Below are positions 8,686 through 18,300 of a stretch of 64,000 bases of DNA, in pieces. Source of the DNA: CAVVYJ01 sp963752495 (GTDB taxonomy: Bacteria > Pseudomonadota > Gammaproteobacteria > Burkholderiales > Methylophilaceae); assembly GCA_963752495.1 (NCBI GenBank), contig CAVVYJ010000005.1:221055-285054 (forward strand). The letters run 5' to 3'. How positions within the stretch are numbered: position 1 is the stretch's first letter; each line of letters opens with the position of its first letter. Made by a program: the position numbers and the translations under genes. The notes below the pieces were generated by a model that did not search any database, was not told the origin of the DNA, and worked only from the letters and a program-made list of their open reading frames with translations.

Positions 8686-9473
8686 ACGAGAAAAAAATCG
8701 CTCTGCATGTCGAGCACGACCCTTGGCATCACCTAAAACCACATACCGCAGCGCGCATTGCGCTTGGGCGCACCGGCGTGAGCTTACCTACGCAAGAAGT
8801 TTTGGATTTCGGCCTTGCACATGCAATGGCGCGTGATGCCGTACATTTGCCTTTGGATGTAAACGCACTTTGCAGCGAGCTAAAGCGGGCTGACTTTGAA
8901 ACGATTACCGTAGAATCCGCGACCAACAACCGCCAAACCTACCTGCTACGCCCAGATTTAGGCCGCCGTTTGAGCGAGCAGAGCGCTGCAACGCTAGCGG
9001 CTCATCCCCAAAAGGGGTTTGATCTGGTTATTTTAATAGGTGACGGCTTATCTTCCATGGCGATCAAAAGCCATGCCCTGCCCATGCTCAAAGCGCTGCG
9101 CGAACGTATACCAGCCGATTGGAAAGTAGCGCCAGTTGTAATTGCAAGCCAAGCACGCGTTGCTTTGAGTGATGATGTAGGCAGCCTGCTGCAAGCAAAA
9201 TTAGTGTTGATGCTTGTGGGGGAACGACCTGGCTTGAGTTCGCCCGATAGCCTGGGCATATACCTTACTTACTCACCCAAACCCGGACGCCAAGATTCAG
9301 AACGAAACTGTATTTCTAACGTGCGCCCAGAAGGTTTGAAGTATGAAGCTGCTGCCTACAAAGCCATATGGCTTGCGCGCGAGGCGCTAAAGCTTAAATG
9401 CACTGGCGTTGGGCTAAAAGACGAAAGCGACATAAATGCGATAGAAAGTGACGTGCCCATCAGCCTAAAATGA
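8682..9473 (+). CDS. eutC: Ethanolamine ammonia-lyase small subunit EutC
   Basis: The 263-residue small subunit helps form the cobalamin site of the lyase. Visible are ARIALGRTGVSLPT near the N-terminus, AHAMARDAVH, LRPDLGRRL, the VILIGDGLSS loop, VGERPGLSSPDSLG and RNCISNVRPEGL. The short N-terminus and ALGRTG wording resemble the EutC type of Pseudomonas and relatives rather than the enterobacterial AGPRP type present in the upstream fusion, so the cluster holds two lineages of the enzyme. The start overlaps the eutB stop (ATGA), fixing the start codon. This is the last gene of the amine cluster; a weak hairpin follows about 30 bases downstream. Confidence 0.92.
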   Translation: MNEKKIALHVEHDPWHHLKPHTAARIALGRTGVSLPTQEVLDFGLAHAMARDAVHLPLDVNALCSELKRADFETITVESATNNRQTYLLRPDLGRRLSEQSAATLAAHPQKGFDLVILIGDGLSSMAIKSHALPMLKALRERIPADWKVAPVVIASQARVALSDDVGSLLQAKLVLMLVGERPGLSSPDSLGIYLTYSPKPGRQDSERNCISNVRPEGLKYEAAAYKAIWLAREALKLKCTGVGLKDESDINAIESDVPISLK

Positions 9474-9503
9474 TGGCAAGGAAATTGCTATTGGTACTAT
9501 CAA

Positions 9504-9525
9504 GGCCACTTAAAGTGGTTCTTTT
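9504..9525 (+). terminator. Weak terminator-like hairpin after eutC
   Basis: GGCCACT pairs with AGTGGTT (two G-U pairs) around a TAA loop, followed by CTTTT. Stem and T-run are both modest, so partial read-through is possible. Confidence 0.4.
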
Positions 9526-9707
9526 ATTACAGCTTAGTTACACATATAGTCACACTAAGTTGTAAAAATGATACAAAAGCTTAATAAATAATCAATAAAC
9601 AAGTAGTTTTATTAAGTATATTTAATATTTACTTAATACTTGCTAGACGCAAGATGATTTATAAGGTTAGAATGGGCTTGTAAAACAATAAGTTACATTA
9701 AGTTGTT

Positions 9708-9744
9708 CGCACCAATAAAGTGCAAAGCGCCACATTTTGGTGCG
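9708..9744. promoter_or_regulatory. Two tandem NtrC-like binding sites upstream of the porin gene
   Basis: The 17-base segment 9708-9724 (CGCACC-N5-AGTGCA) agrees with the remembered NtrC consensus TGCACC-N5-GGTGCA at 10 of 12 positions. The segment 9728-9744 (CGCCAC-N5-GGTGCG) agrees at 8 of 12. Their centres are 20 bases apart, about two helical turns, as expected for cooperating dimers. The outermost half-sites also form an 8-base inverted repeat (CGCACCAA / TTGGTGCG). I found no convincing sigma-54 promoter (GG-N10-GC) between them and the gene, so the call rests on the boxes alone. Confidence 0.4.
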
Positions 9745-9820
9745 TAGTTTAGAACAGCTGAATTGTCAACTTAATACATAATTTTTAGCAAATTTTTTTA
9801 AATGATAAAGGGTAATCGTC

Positions 9821-10745
9821 ATGAATAAATACTTAAATCGTCAATTGTTAGCAGCGCTTTGTGCTACACCATTGTTGCTAGGTGCTAGCCTAGCACAAGC
9901 AGATGAAGCTGCTCCAGCTGCAGAAGCTGCGCCTGCTGCGGCAGCGCCTGCAGCTGCAGAAGCTCCTAAAGAACCAGCGTCGGATTGGACATTCACAGTT
10001 AATGCTGGTTTGTTCAGTGAATATATTTTCCGCGGCGTTTCTTTGAGCGATGGCCCGGCTTTACAAGTTGGTGCGGATTTAGGACATAGCAGCGGTTTTT
10101 ATGTGGGTACTTGGTGGTCTAACATTGATAAAGAGTTTACTGGTCATGGTGTACAGATGGCTTTCATCTGGCGGTAATCAGTTATGAAACTGACTGGTAC
10201 TTCGGTTATGCACATACGTTTGAAAATGGCATTGGTGTAAACTTCTTGGGTAATTATTACTATTATCCAGACCGTGAAGATTCATTCTCAACGGCGGTTC
10301 AAAGGTGGCAACAAACAAGATACATTTGAAGTTTCTGCTGCATTATCATACAAATGGTTCACTTACACGTTCTACTACATTCCTACAGATTACTACGGTG
10401 CATGCTGCAAGATTTTACAAAAGATGGAACGTCGCGACACAGATGGTGCAACCTATAATGAGTTGAAATTTAACTACACATTGCCAATTGGCTGATTTAA
10501 ACTTCTTGGCTAAAGTGGGTTATCAACATACACCAAACTTGCTAGGCTCACAAGGTGACTGTGGCGATTGGTTTGAGTAGAAACTTCTCAATCCCGAGTG
10601 CTGGCAAGCCAATTGAAGGCTTTAGTGCTGGTGCTTACTACACGGATACATTCCATGTGAAAAGATGAGTTTCTATTACAACGCTACCGATGGTAGAGAT
10701 ACTAACCATGAAAGACTGTGGTTCTTTGTTAAACGTACTTGGTAA
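9821..10745 (+). pseudogene. TorF-family putative outer-membrane porin, frameshifted
   Basis: The N-terminus is a clear signal peptide ending ASLAQA, then an Ala/Pro/Glu-rich linker, then DWTFTVNAGLFSEYIFRGVS, the opening of the TorF (gcw_chp) family of small beta-barrel proteins. The frame breaks after about residue 118 (FIWR, stop at 10175). Family-like sequence continues in other frames: FEVSAALSYKWFTYTFYYIPTDYYG around 10330-10400 and the barrel-end strand LWFFVKRTW just before the stop at 10743. Several indels are needed to restore about 300 residues, most simply explained by sequencing errors. From general knowledge, such genes often sit near glnK-amtB and respond to nitrogen, which agrees with the NtrC-like boxes upstream. 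Confidence 0.7.
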
Positions 10746-10761
10746 TATTGCTTGATAAAAG

Positions 10762-10784
10762 AAGGCGCTCCGGCGCCTTTTTTT
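10762..10784 (+). terminator. Rho-independent terminator after the porin gene
   Basis: A perfect 7-base stem, AAGGCGC / GCGCCTT, with a TCCG loop runs directly into a T tract, 17 bases after the porin stop. This is a textbook intrinsic terminator, so the following aldehyde dehydrogenase gene needs its own promoter. Confidence 0.85.
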
Positions 10785-10849
10785 ACGTCTACTGGCTGGC
10801 AAAATTATCATTTCAGGTGCATGATTTGTGTTTTAATGGAGAAAGAACG

Positions 10850-12288
10850 ATGGCAAACATACAACTGCATAAAATGCTCATTGACGGAAAATTTGTTGCT
10901 GGGGAAGGCGCGTCCGAAGCGATTATAAACCCTTCCACAGGTGAAGTCATTGCCAATATTAAAGAAGCCTCACTTGCCCAAGTAGAGCAAGCCACCAAGT
11001 CCGCCGCTATTGCCTTTCAGGCATGGTCTAAAACCACGCCAAAAGACCGCGCCACCATGCTACTGGCACTTGCAGATAGTATTGATGCGCACGCTACTGA
11101 ATTAGCCGAATTAGAATCCCTTAATTGTGGCAAACCTTATGCCGCTGCACTTGGCGATGAACTGCCGGCTGTGGCTGATGTTTTTCGTTACTTTGCAGGT
11201 GCCGCGCGCAATATGCATGGCAGCGCCGCCGGCGAGTATCTGGCTGGCCACACCAGCATGATTCGCCGCGATCCCGTTGGCGTTATTGCTTCTATTGCGC
11301 CCTGGAATTATCCGCTTATGATGGCCGCCTGGAAGCTAGGCCCCGCACTGGCTGCAGGCAACACGTGTGTACTCAAGCCCTCTGAAATGACACCACTCAC
11401 TACACTTAAACTTGCTGAGCTGATTCATGAGATTTTTCCCTAAAGGCGTAGTCAATATCGTGCTTGGGCGTGGCCAAACCGTGGGAGCGCCACTTATTGC
11501 GCAACCGCAAGTGCGCATGACCTCCATTACTGGTGATGTTGGCACGGGTAGCCGCGTGCTGGAAAATGCTGCCAATGGCATCAAGCGTACACACTCTGGA
11601 GCTTGGCGGCAAAGCGCCTGTTATTATTTTCAGTGATGCTGACATTGCCGATGCAATCCAAAATCTCCGTGCATTTGGCTTTTATAACGCCGGACAAGAC
11701 TGCACCGCGGCCTGCCGCTTGTATGTGGAAGATAAAATTTACGATAAATTTGTTGCAGACTATTCCGCCGCAGTAGCCTCCATTAAAACTGGCACGCAAA
11801 AAGAAGATGGCGTTGAAATGGGTCCGCTCATTTCCGCTCGCCAACGCGAACGTGTAGCAGGCTTTGTAGAGCGTGCAAAAGCTAACAAGCATATGGAAGT
11901 CACAGCGGGAGGCAAACAGCTGGCTGGCGGTGGTTTCTTTTATTCCCCCACCGTGATTGCGGGAGCGCTACAGACAGATGAAATCGTCTGCAAAGAAGTA
12001 TTTGGCCCTGTGGTCACCATTACGCGATTTAAGGGTATTGATCAAGCAATAGAAATGGCAAACGATTCAGACTATGGTCTTTCATCCTCTGTTTGGACAA
12101 AAGATGTTAGCAAGGCGATGCGCGCATCAGCAGAGCTGCAATATGGATGCACTTGGGTGAATACGCACTTTATGCTGGTTTCTGAAATGCCGCATGGTGG
12201 TCTGAAAAAATCAGGTTACGGTAAAGATTTATCAGGTTACAGCCTAGAAGACTACACCGTGGTGCGGCACGTAATGATTAAACATTAA
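10850..12288 (+). pseudogene. patD: Gamma-aminobutyraldehyde dehydrogenase (PatD-like), two frameshifts
   Basis: The NAD-dependent enzyme oxidises 4-aminobutanal to 4-aminobutyrate in putrescine breakdown. The sequence tracks E. coli PatD (YdcW) along its length: CGKP, FRFFAGAAR-like FRYFAGAAR, AAGEYLxGHTSMIRRDP, SIAPWNYPLMMAAWKL, ELGGKAPVI, the catalytic-Cys block AGQDCTAACR and the C-terminus GLEDYTVVRHVMIKH-like. Two extra bases, near 11443 (after EIFP) and near 11595 (in KRTHxELGG), shift the frame; removing one base at each restores about 479 residues. The start at 10850 follows GGAGAAAG. The function and the two single-base events suggest a working gene with sequencing errors. It could act on another amino-aldehyde from the amine cluster. 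Confidence 0.85.
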
Positions 12289-12343
12289 GTAAGAATTTGT
12301 TACTAACTACAAGGTTTTGCCGCAAAAATGCGCCAAATTTGTG

Positions 12344-12349
12344 TATAAT
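12344..12349 (+). promoter_or_regulatory. Likely -10 element of the tRNA-Arg promoter
   Basis: A perfect TATAAT lies 12 bases before the tRNA 5' end. A TTGCCG at 12317-12322 is 21 bases away, too far for a normal -35, so only the -10 is supported. Confidence 0.4.
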
Positions 12350-12360
12350 GCGCACCTTAC

Positions 12361-12437
12361 GCGCCCGTAGCTCAGCTGGATAGAGTACTTGGCTACGAAC
12401 CAAGGGGTCAGGAGTTCGAATCTCTTCGGGCGCGCCA
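12361..12437 (+). tRNA. tRNA-Arg (anticodon ACG)
   Basis: A 77-base cloverleaf with encoded CCA. The acceptor stem GCGCCCG pairs with CGGGCGC, the anticodon stem CTTGG / CCAAG encloses loop CTACGAA with anticodon ACG at 12395-12397, and the T loop is TTCGAAT. ACG (read as ICG after deamination) decodes CGN arginine codons. Confidence 0.95.
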
Positions 12438-12445
12438 ATATAAAT

Positions 12446-12473
12446 CAAAGGGTTAGCTTAGGCTAGCCCTTTG
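12446..12473 (+). terminator. Hairpin terminator after tRNA-Arg
   Basis: CAAAGGGTTAGC pairs with GCTAGCCCTTTG around a TTAG loop (12 pairs, one mismatch), 8 bases after the tRNA. The following T-run is short (TCATTT), so its efficiency is uncertain. Confidence 0.6.
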
Positions 12474-12661
12474 TCATTTCTAGCTTTTACAAAGTAACAC
12501 TGAACTTGCTGTATTCAGTTGCATAAACCATTCTCGATTAATTTAACTTTTCTATTCCAGTGCCGTAATAAGGCTATATCAAGTGCAATAGCATAACGCA
12601 ATACTTCATCCGCGTTTTATAGTTAAATTGCTTAACCAATTAGGGAAATAGAGATTTGTAA

Positions 12662-15173
12662 ATGGGACATATCGCATTAAATATAGGCTTAGAAAGCAGC
12701 ACATTTGTTTGGCCTAAACCGCCTTATTTTTCTTTTGTGCCCGATGCAGATAAACCGGCACTGGAAAGATGTATTGTTGAGCCAATCAGCGGCAGAGCGC
12801 ACGCGGGTCATCTGATTCGATTTTCACCTGAAGAGTCGCGTATTTTACTTCAGCCAGTAAGTAGCAATGTTCACCAAATTATCACCTTTGACAAAATTAA
12901 AAGTTTGCAACTTTTATGGCCAACCAAGTTTACTTCTGAACAAAACTTTCTGGAAGCGCGTGCGCAGGAAGTCTTCCCGCCCACTGAAAAACAAGTCTAT
13001 ACGATTGAGTATATTGATGGCACTAGCGTAACTGGCAACACTTTAGGTCATGTAAACACAGAGGCCGGTCTTTATATTTATCCAGTATTAGAAAATAACG
13101 ATGCCGTGGAGCGCCACTTTATACCGCATCACGCAATCAAAAACTATCAGGTTGGACTGCAGATTGGTGAAATATTAATCGAAGAAAAACTTGTATCTGC
13201 CGGTGATATTGAGAATGCTTTGGAGCACCAAAAGAGTTTGCGCTCTAAACGCATTGGCGATTATTTAAATGAAAATCAGATTCTTACCTCTGATGAGTTG
13301 CATCAAGCCATTACCCACCAAGAAAAGCAACCTGTACTAAAACTTGGCGAAGCCTTAAAAGAACTCAATTTACTAACTGACTCGCAATTAGAAGAGGCGC
13401 TCAACAAACAAAAGCAAAATCGTAATTTACGCTTAGGCCAAATCCTCATAGAGATGGGTATTGTGGATGAGCGCACTTTAAAAGGCACGCTCGCTAAAAA
13501 ACTTGGCATTCCTTATGTCAGCCTATCCAAATTTAATTTCGACCCCAACGCAATTCGCTTAGTAAACGCTGCTCTTGCTAAAAAATACACATTGATGCCG
13601 TTGTGCCTGCACGAGGGCATGCTAGTGGTGGCCTTAGAAGACCCTATGAACATCAAAGCGATTGATGAGTTGCGGTTTGTTACGCAGCTTAAAATTCTGC
13701 CTGCCATGGCATCACATGAGGACATCATGCAGGCATATAGCAGCTACTATAATCAATCACAAAATTTTTCTAACGATGAGTTTAGCTCAACATTGCAAAA
13801 TGCAGATGGCACTATTGAGTTTGATTTTAATGCAGGCGCATCCCAAGCTGACGCAGGTAACGAAGCCGGAATCAATGACCTAGCGAACAAATTGTTTGAT
13901 GAAGATAAGGATAACGCAAAGACTAAAGAGCTGACTAGCGAACCAATAGCAGAATCTGATAACACCCTTGTACAACTCGTAAACAAGATGATTATTGATG
14001 CCTACAAAGAGGGTGTGTCTGACATCCACATTGAAACTTATCCGGACAAGAAAAATACTGTCGTACGCTTTCGCAAAGATGGTTCACTGACACCTTATCT
14101 TGAGATTCCTGCAAACTTTCGCAATGCATTGATTTCACGTATTAAAATTATGTCTCAGCTGGATATTTCGGAGCGGCGCAAACCACAAGATGGCAAACTT
14201 GATTTTCAGCAATTCGGCAATGCAAAGGTTGAGCTAAGGGTTGCAACCGTACCTACATCTAACGGCCTAGAAGACATCGTAATGCGTGTGCTAGCTGCCA
14301 GCAAACCTGTGCCAATGGGTAAATTAGGTCTATCTGCGAATTCGCTTAAAAAACTGCAGGGATTAGCGACACATTCCTACGGCTTAATTCTGGTTTGTGG
14401 GCCTACAGGATCAGGAAAAACGACTACGCTGCATTCGCTTTTGGGGCATATCAACACGCCAGAGCGTAAAATATGGACAGCGGAAGACCCTGTTGAAATT
14501 ACACAAGCGGGACTGAGGCAAGTGCAAGTAAATGCCAAAATTGGCTGGACGTTTGCGCAAGCTATGCGTAGCTTTCTGCGTGCGGATCCCGATGTGATTA
14601 TGGTGGGCGAGATGCGTGATGAAGAAACCACCAAGATTGGTATCGAGGCTTCGCTCACAGGTCACCTTGTGCTTTCTACACTGCACACCAACAGCGCACC
14701 CGAGAGTATCGTTCGTATGCTGGATTTAGGGATGGATCCTTTTAATTTTGCCGATGCCTTGTTGGGAATTTTAGCGCAACGTCTTGCAAAATCACTTTGC
14801 CCGGAATGTAAGGAAGCTTACTCACCCGACGAGGCTGAAATAGAGGCGCTGGCAGCTGAATATGTAAACAATACAGAATTAGATGCGGCGAATGTACTTG
14901 ATGGCTGGAAGAAGCAGCACACTACAATTTACTTTATACAAAGCCAAAGGTTGCAAACATTGCAGCAATACTGGCTACCGCGGCCGTTTAGGTTTGTATG
15001 AGCTGATGACTGTCACACCCAACTTGAGACACAAAATTCAAAAACGTTCTCTGGTGAGTGAGATTACAAACCAAGCTCTGGCCGACGGCATGGTCACGCT
15101 CAAACAAGATGGAATTAATAAAGTAATGCAAGGGCTAACGGACATTTCTCAGGTTCGTGCGGTTTGCTCATAA
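12662..15173 (+). pseudogene. GspE/PilB-type secretion or pilus ATPase with four MshEN-like motifs, frameshifted near 14,920
   Basis: This is a hexameric motor ATPase of the type II secretion/type IV pilus family. Residues 1-165 are an N-terminal region I do not recognise. Residues 167-280 hold four consecutive 24-residue motifs of pattern (R/K/Q)(L/I)GxxL...L...L..Q with exact 30-residue period, as in c-di-GMP-binding MshEN domains. Next come the ATPase N-lobe, Walker A GPTGSGKT (Lys586), an Asp box (TAEDPVEI), Walker B (DVIMVGEMRD) and the His box (LTGHLVLSTLHT). The zinc site is split by a single-base frameshift: CPECKEAY before it, GCKHCSNTGYRGRLG after it. The repaired protein is about 835 residues, ending at 15173. 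No other secretion or pilus genes are adjacent, so it may be an orphan motor. Confidence 0.85.
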
Positions 15174-15345
15174 CTATCTGTTTGAAAGCGATTGATTAAC
15201 ACACCACGACAATAAAATGCGTGTAGAATTAAAGCTCAGGGGTGAGCTTAAGCGATTAGAGTAAATATAAAATAATCCTTAAGTTCTGCAAAAGTTTTGT
15301 ACTGTAATTAAGCAGTCACGCATACCAAAAAGGTCTTTCTGCAAA

Positions 15346-18300
15346 ATGATTGATCGGGCTTATTTTCTAAGAACTGCAGGCCTAGCGCTAGCTTATGCGT
15401 TAGTCGCCAAACTTACCCTTAGCTTTTACTCTACCTATGACGTCATTTCAATCTTCTGGCCGCCCAGCGGAATTGCGCTAGCATCCTTATTAATCGGCGG
15501 TAAAAAATATTGGCCTGGCATATTTCTGGGCGCCCTTGCTGGCAATGTATGGGCAGGCAACCTATTTGGAACATCTCTCTTAATTGCAGGAGGCAACACC
15601 CTTGAGGCATTAGCTGGCTTATGGTTGCTTTCGCGCGTCGTTCGATTTAGTCCCAAGTTCTTACATCCTAGAGATTTTCTCTGGCTAGGTTTTTTTGGCG
15701 CGTTAACTTCTCTTATTGGCGCAGAATTAGGGGTGGGGGCATTAACTATTTCAGGACTTGTCGCCAGGCAGGATTTTGCATCGCATGCATTCCATTGGTG
15801 GCAGGGAGATATGCTTGGCATCGTAATATTTACGCCTCTCATTCTCGTTTGGAAAAATCCCCCTAAAGATTGGTTGCACCGTAGGCGAATCGCTGAAACT
15901 GTTTTCTTTTTTACTTTGGCTTTTTTTGCAGGGCAAATTATTTTTTTAGGCTGGTTCCAAGATTTTTTTGGAGAGACCGCTAGAGGTTACTGGATTTTTC
16001 TATTTGTCACGTGGGCTGCAGTACGCTTTGGCCTCCATGGCGCTTTACTTATCATCGTAATGACAGCAACACAAATGTTGCTGGGCATGGTGTTGCAGGT
16101 AGGTGGTGTTACAAATAATCAAGTCCCTACAGGGCTGCTTAATTTCTGGCTATATATGTTGGTGCTCACTGTTGTGGGTGTAGCGCTATCGATGCTGCTT
16201 GAAAGTCGCAAAAAATCCGAATTAGAAAGAATGACTCAGATACGCTATTTGGATGTGATGGGCCGCATCAGTCAAATCGGCGCCACGGCTGCAACCCCAG
16301 AAGAGATGCTGGATAAAGTATTAGAGGAAGTTTTAAGTATTTTTGACGCTGACCGTGCATGGTTTTTATCACCGTGCGACCCCAACGCATCCTCTTGGAG
16401 CGTGCCGATAGAGCGTACTCGACCTGAGTGGCCCGGCGCACTGGCGCTTGGCAAGATGATGCCGATGGATGCAGAAATCAAAAAACTATTTGAACATGCG
16501 CTCAGTACTACTGAATGTATAGAGTATGGCCCAGGCGCAGCCGAACAATTCCCTGCAGACGTGGCCATAAAATTTTCGGTTCAATCCGGAATGGGAATTG
16601 CGCTCAAGCCAAAATATGGCCATGCATGGCTAATGGGAATTCATCATTGCAGAGATGTAAAGTTCCATGATGTAAACGAACAACGCATTTTTAAAGGTAT
16701 TGCGGAACGCGTATCTGACAGTTTAAGCACTTTCACTGCAATGAAAACCCAAAGGGAAAACGAAGAAAGATATTTTGGATTGTTTCAGAATGCGCCCGTT
16801 GGGTTATTTCAAACGACGCTCGAAGGAAAAATTCTAGCGACTAATCCAGCCATGGTAAACATGCTTGGCTATTCTTACTCTGAGAAGCTTCTTAAACAAA
16901 ATTACTAATATCACGAAAATTTATGTAGACCCCAATCAACGAGCGAAAATCATTGAAAAGGTACTTGCGCAGGATGAATGGGTTCATGATGAGGTAAAAC
17001 TTAAGAGTGCAAATAAAGGCATCATTACCGCTAATATTATTCTGCGCAAGGTGCTTAAACCCGATGGGTCTTTTGCTTATTTGGAAGGTTTCTTTCAAGA
17101 CATTACAGAGCAAAAAAAATCTGAATCAGTGCTGGCAGAAAATGAACAGCGCTTTCGATTTTTAAATGAGCTTAGCGAAGCGACTCTCATATTAGATAAC
17201 CCGCAAGAGGTCTTAACTACCATCTGCAACCTACTTGGCGCCCATCTTGGTGTCTCCCGTTGTGCATATGCGGATGTCGAGCTCGATAGCAACCAATGTT
17301 ATATCCCTTATGATTACTCTAATGGTTGCGAAAGCATGGTTGGCAAGCACAAGCTCTCTGAATTTGGCCAAAGGCTGTTTCTGTATGCAAGCTGGCCGTA
17401 CTTTTGTAATGAACAATGTAGCCAAGGAGCTATCTCCACGGACTGGCCAGAAAATCTTTCAGCTATGTCGATTAATGCGGTTATATGCTGCCCGCTTATT
17501 GAAAAATGGCAAACTAAAAGCCTTAATGGCTGTGCATCAAACGACCGAACGCAATTGGACACAAAGTGAAATCTCGCTGATAGAAGAAGTCGCAGAGCGT
17601 TGCTGGTCAATTATCGACCGGTACGTGCCGAAAAAGAACGCAATAAACTGGTCGATATTATTGAACGTAGTTTGAATGAAATTGTACTATTTGACGCTAA
17701 AACACTTTTGTTTACCTATGCAAATGAAGGTGCGCGCCGCAACTTAGGTTACACGAATGGATCAGCTTAGCGCGATGACACCTTTAGATATTAAAGTAAA
17801 TATTGACAAGGCTATGTTTCAACGTATCGTCAAACCACTCATAAAACGCTCAAAAAGAACAGATTGTTTTTGAATCTTTACACACGACGCGCTGATGGTA
17901 CTACTTACCCTGTAGAAATTCACCTGCAACTGACCAACTTACAAGATAGCCCACAATTCTTAGCGTTTATTCAAGATATTATCTGAACGAAAAAATGCAG
18001 AAGGTCGTATCCAACGCCTATCGAAATTATATAAAGCGCTAAGTGAGACCAATCAGGCTATCGTCCGCATGCAAGAACAAGAGGAGCTATTTCCGCTTGT
18101 TTGTAAATGCGCTGTTGAATTTGGGGGCATGAAACTGGCGTGGATTGGTCAAATTGATGAGTCTAACGGGATGATTGTGCCAGTATCCAATGTTTGGCGA
18201 GTCGCAAGATTATGTTCGAAGTTTACGTATATCTTCTCGCGCCAATGTGCCTGAAGGCCGTGGCCCGGCCGGTATAGCATTGCGCGAAAACAAAACTGTC

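Larger units (their letters stand above)
9477..9820. other. Intergenic region between eutC and the TorF-like porin gene
   Basis: This 344-base AT-rich gap contains no supportable open frame. Near its start is a weak terminator-like hairpin (9504-9525). In the middle lie two 17-base NtrC-like boxes (9708-9744). The remainder has many A/T runs, and I could not fix a promoter with confidence. The porin start at 9821 is preceded by AAAGGGTAA. Confidence 0.6.

Noticed and set aside
1..9473. Cobalamin riboswitch for the B12-dependent lyases
   Set aside because: No B12-box-like segment or suitable leader is visible between the genes; the start of the operon lies outside the window.
9744..9820. Possible sigma-54 promoter for the porin gene downstream of the NtrC-like boxes
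   Set aside because: No GG-N10-GC pair with correct spacing was found, so I do not claim it.
15229..15260. TAAAGCTC resembling a sigma-28 -35 upstream of the MASE1 gene
   Set aside because: The nearest GCGAT-like element is at 13-14 bases rather than 11, and its -10 match is poor.
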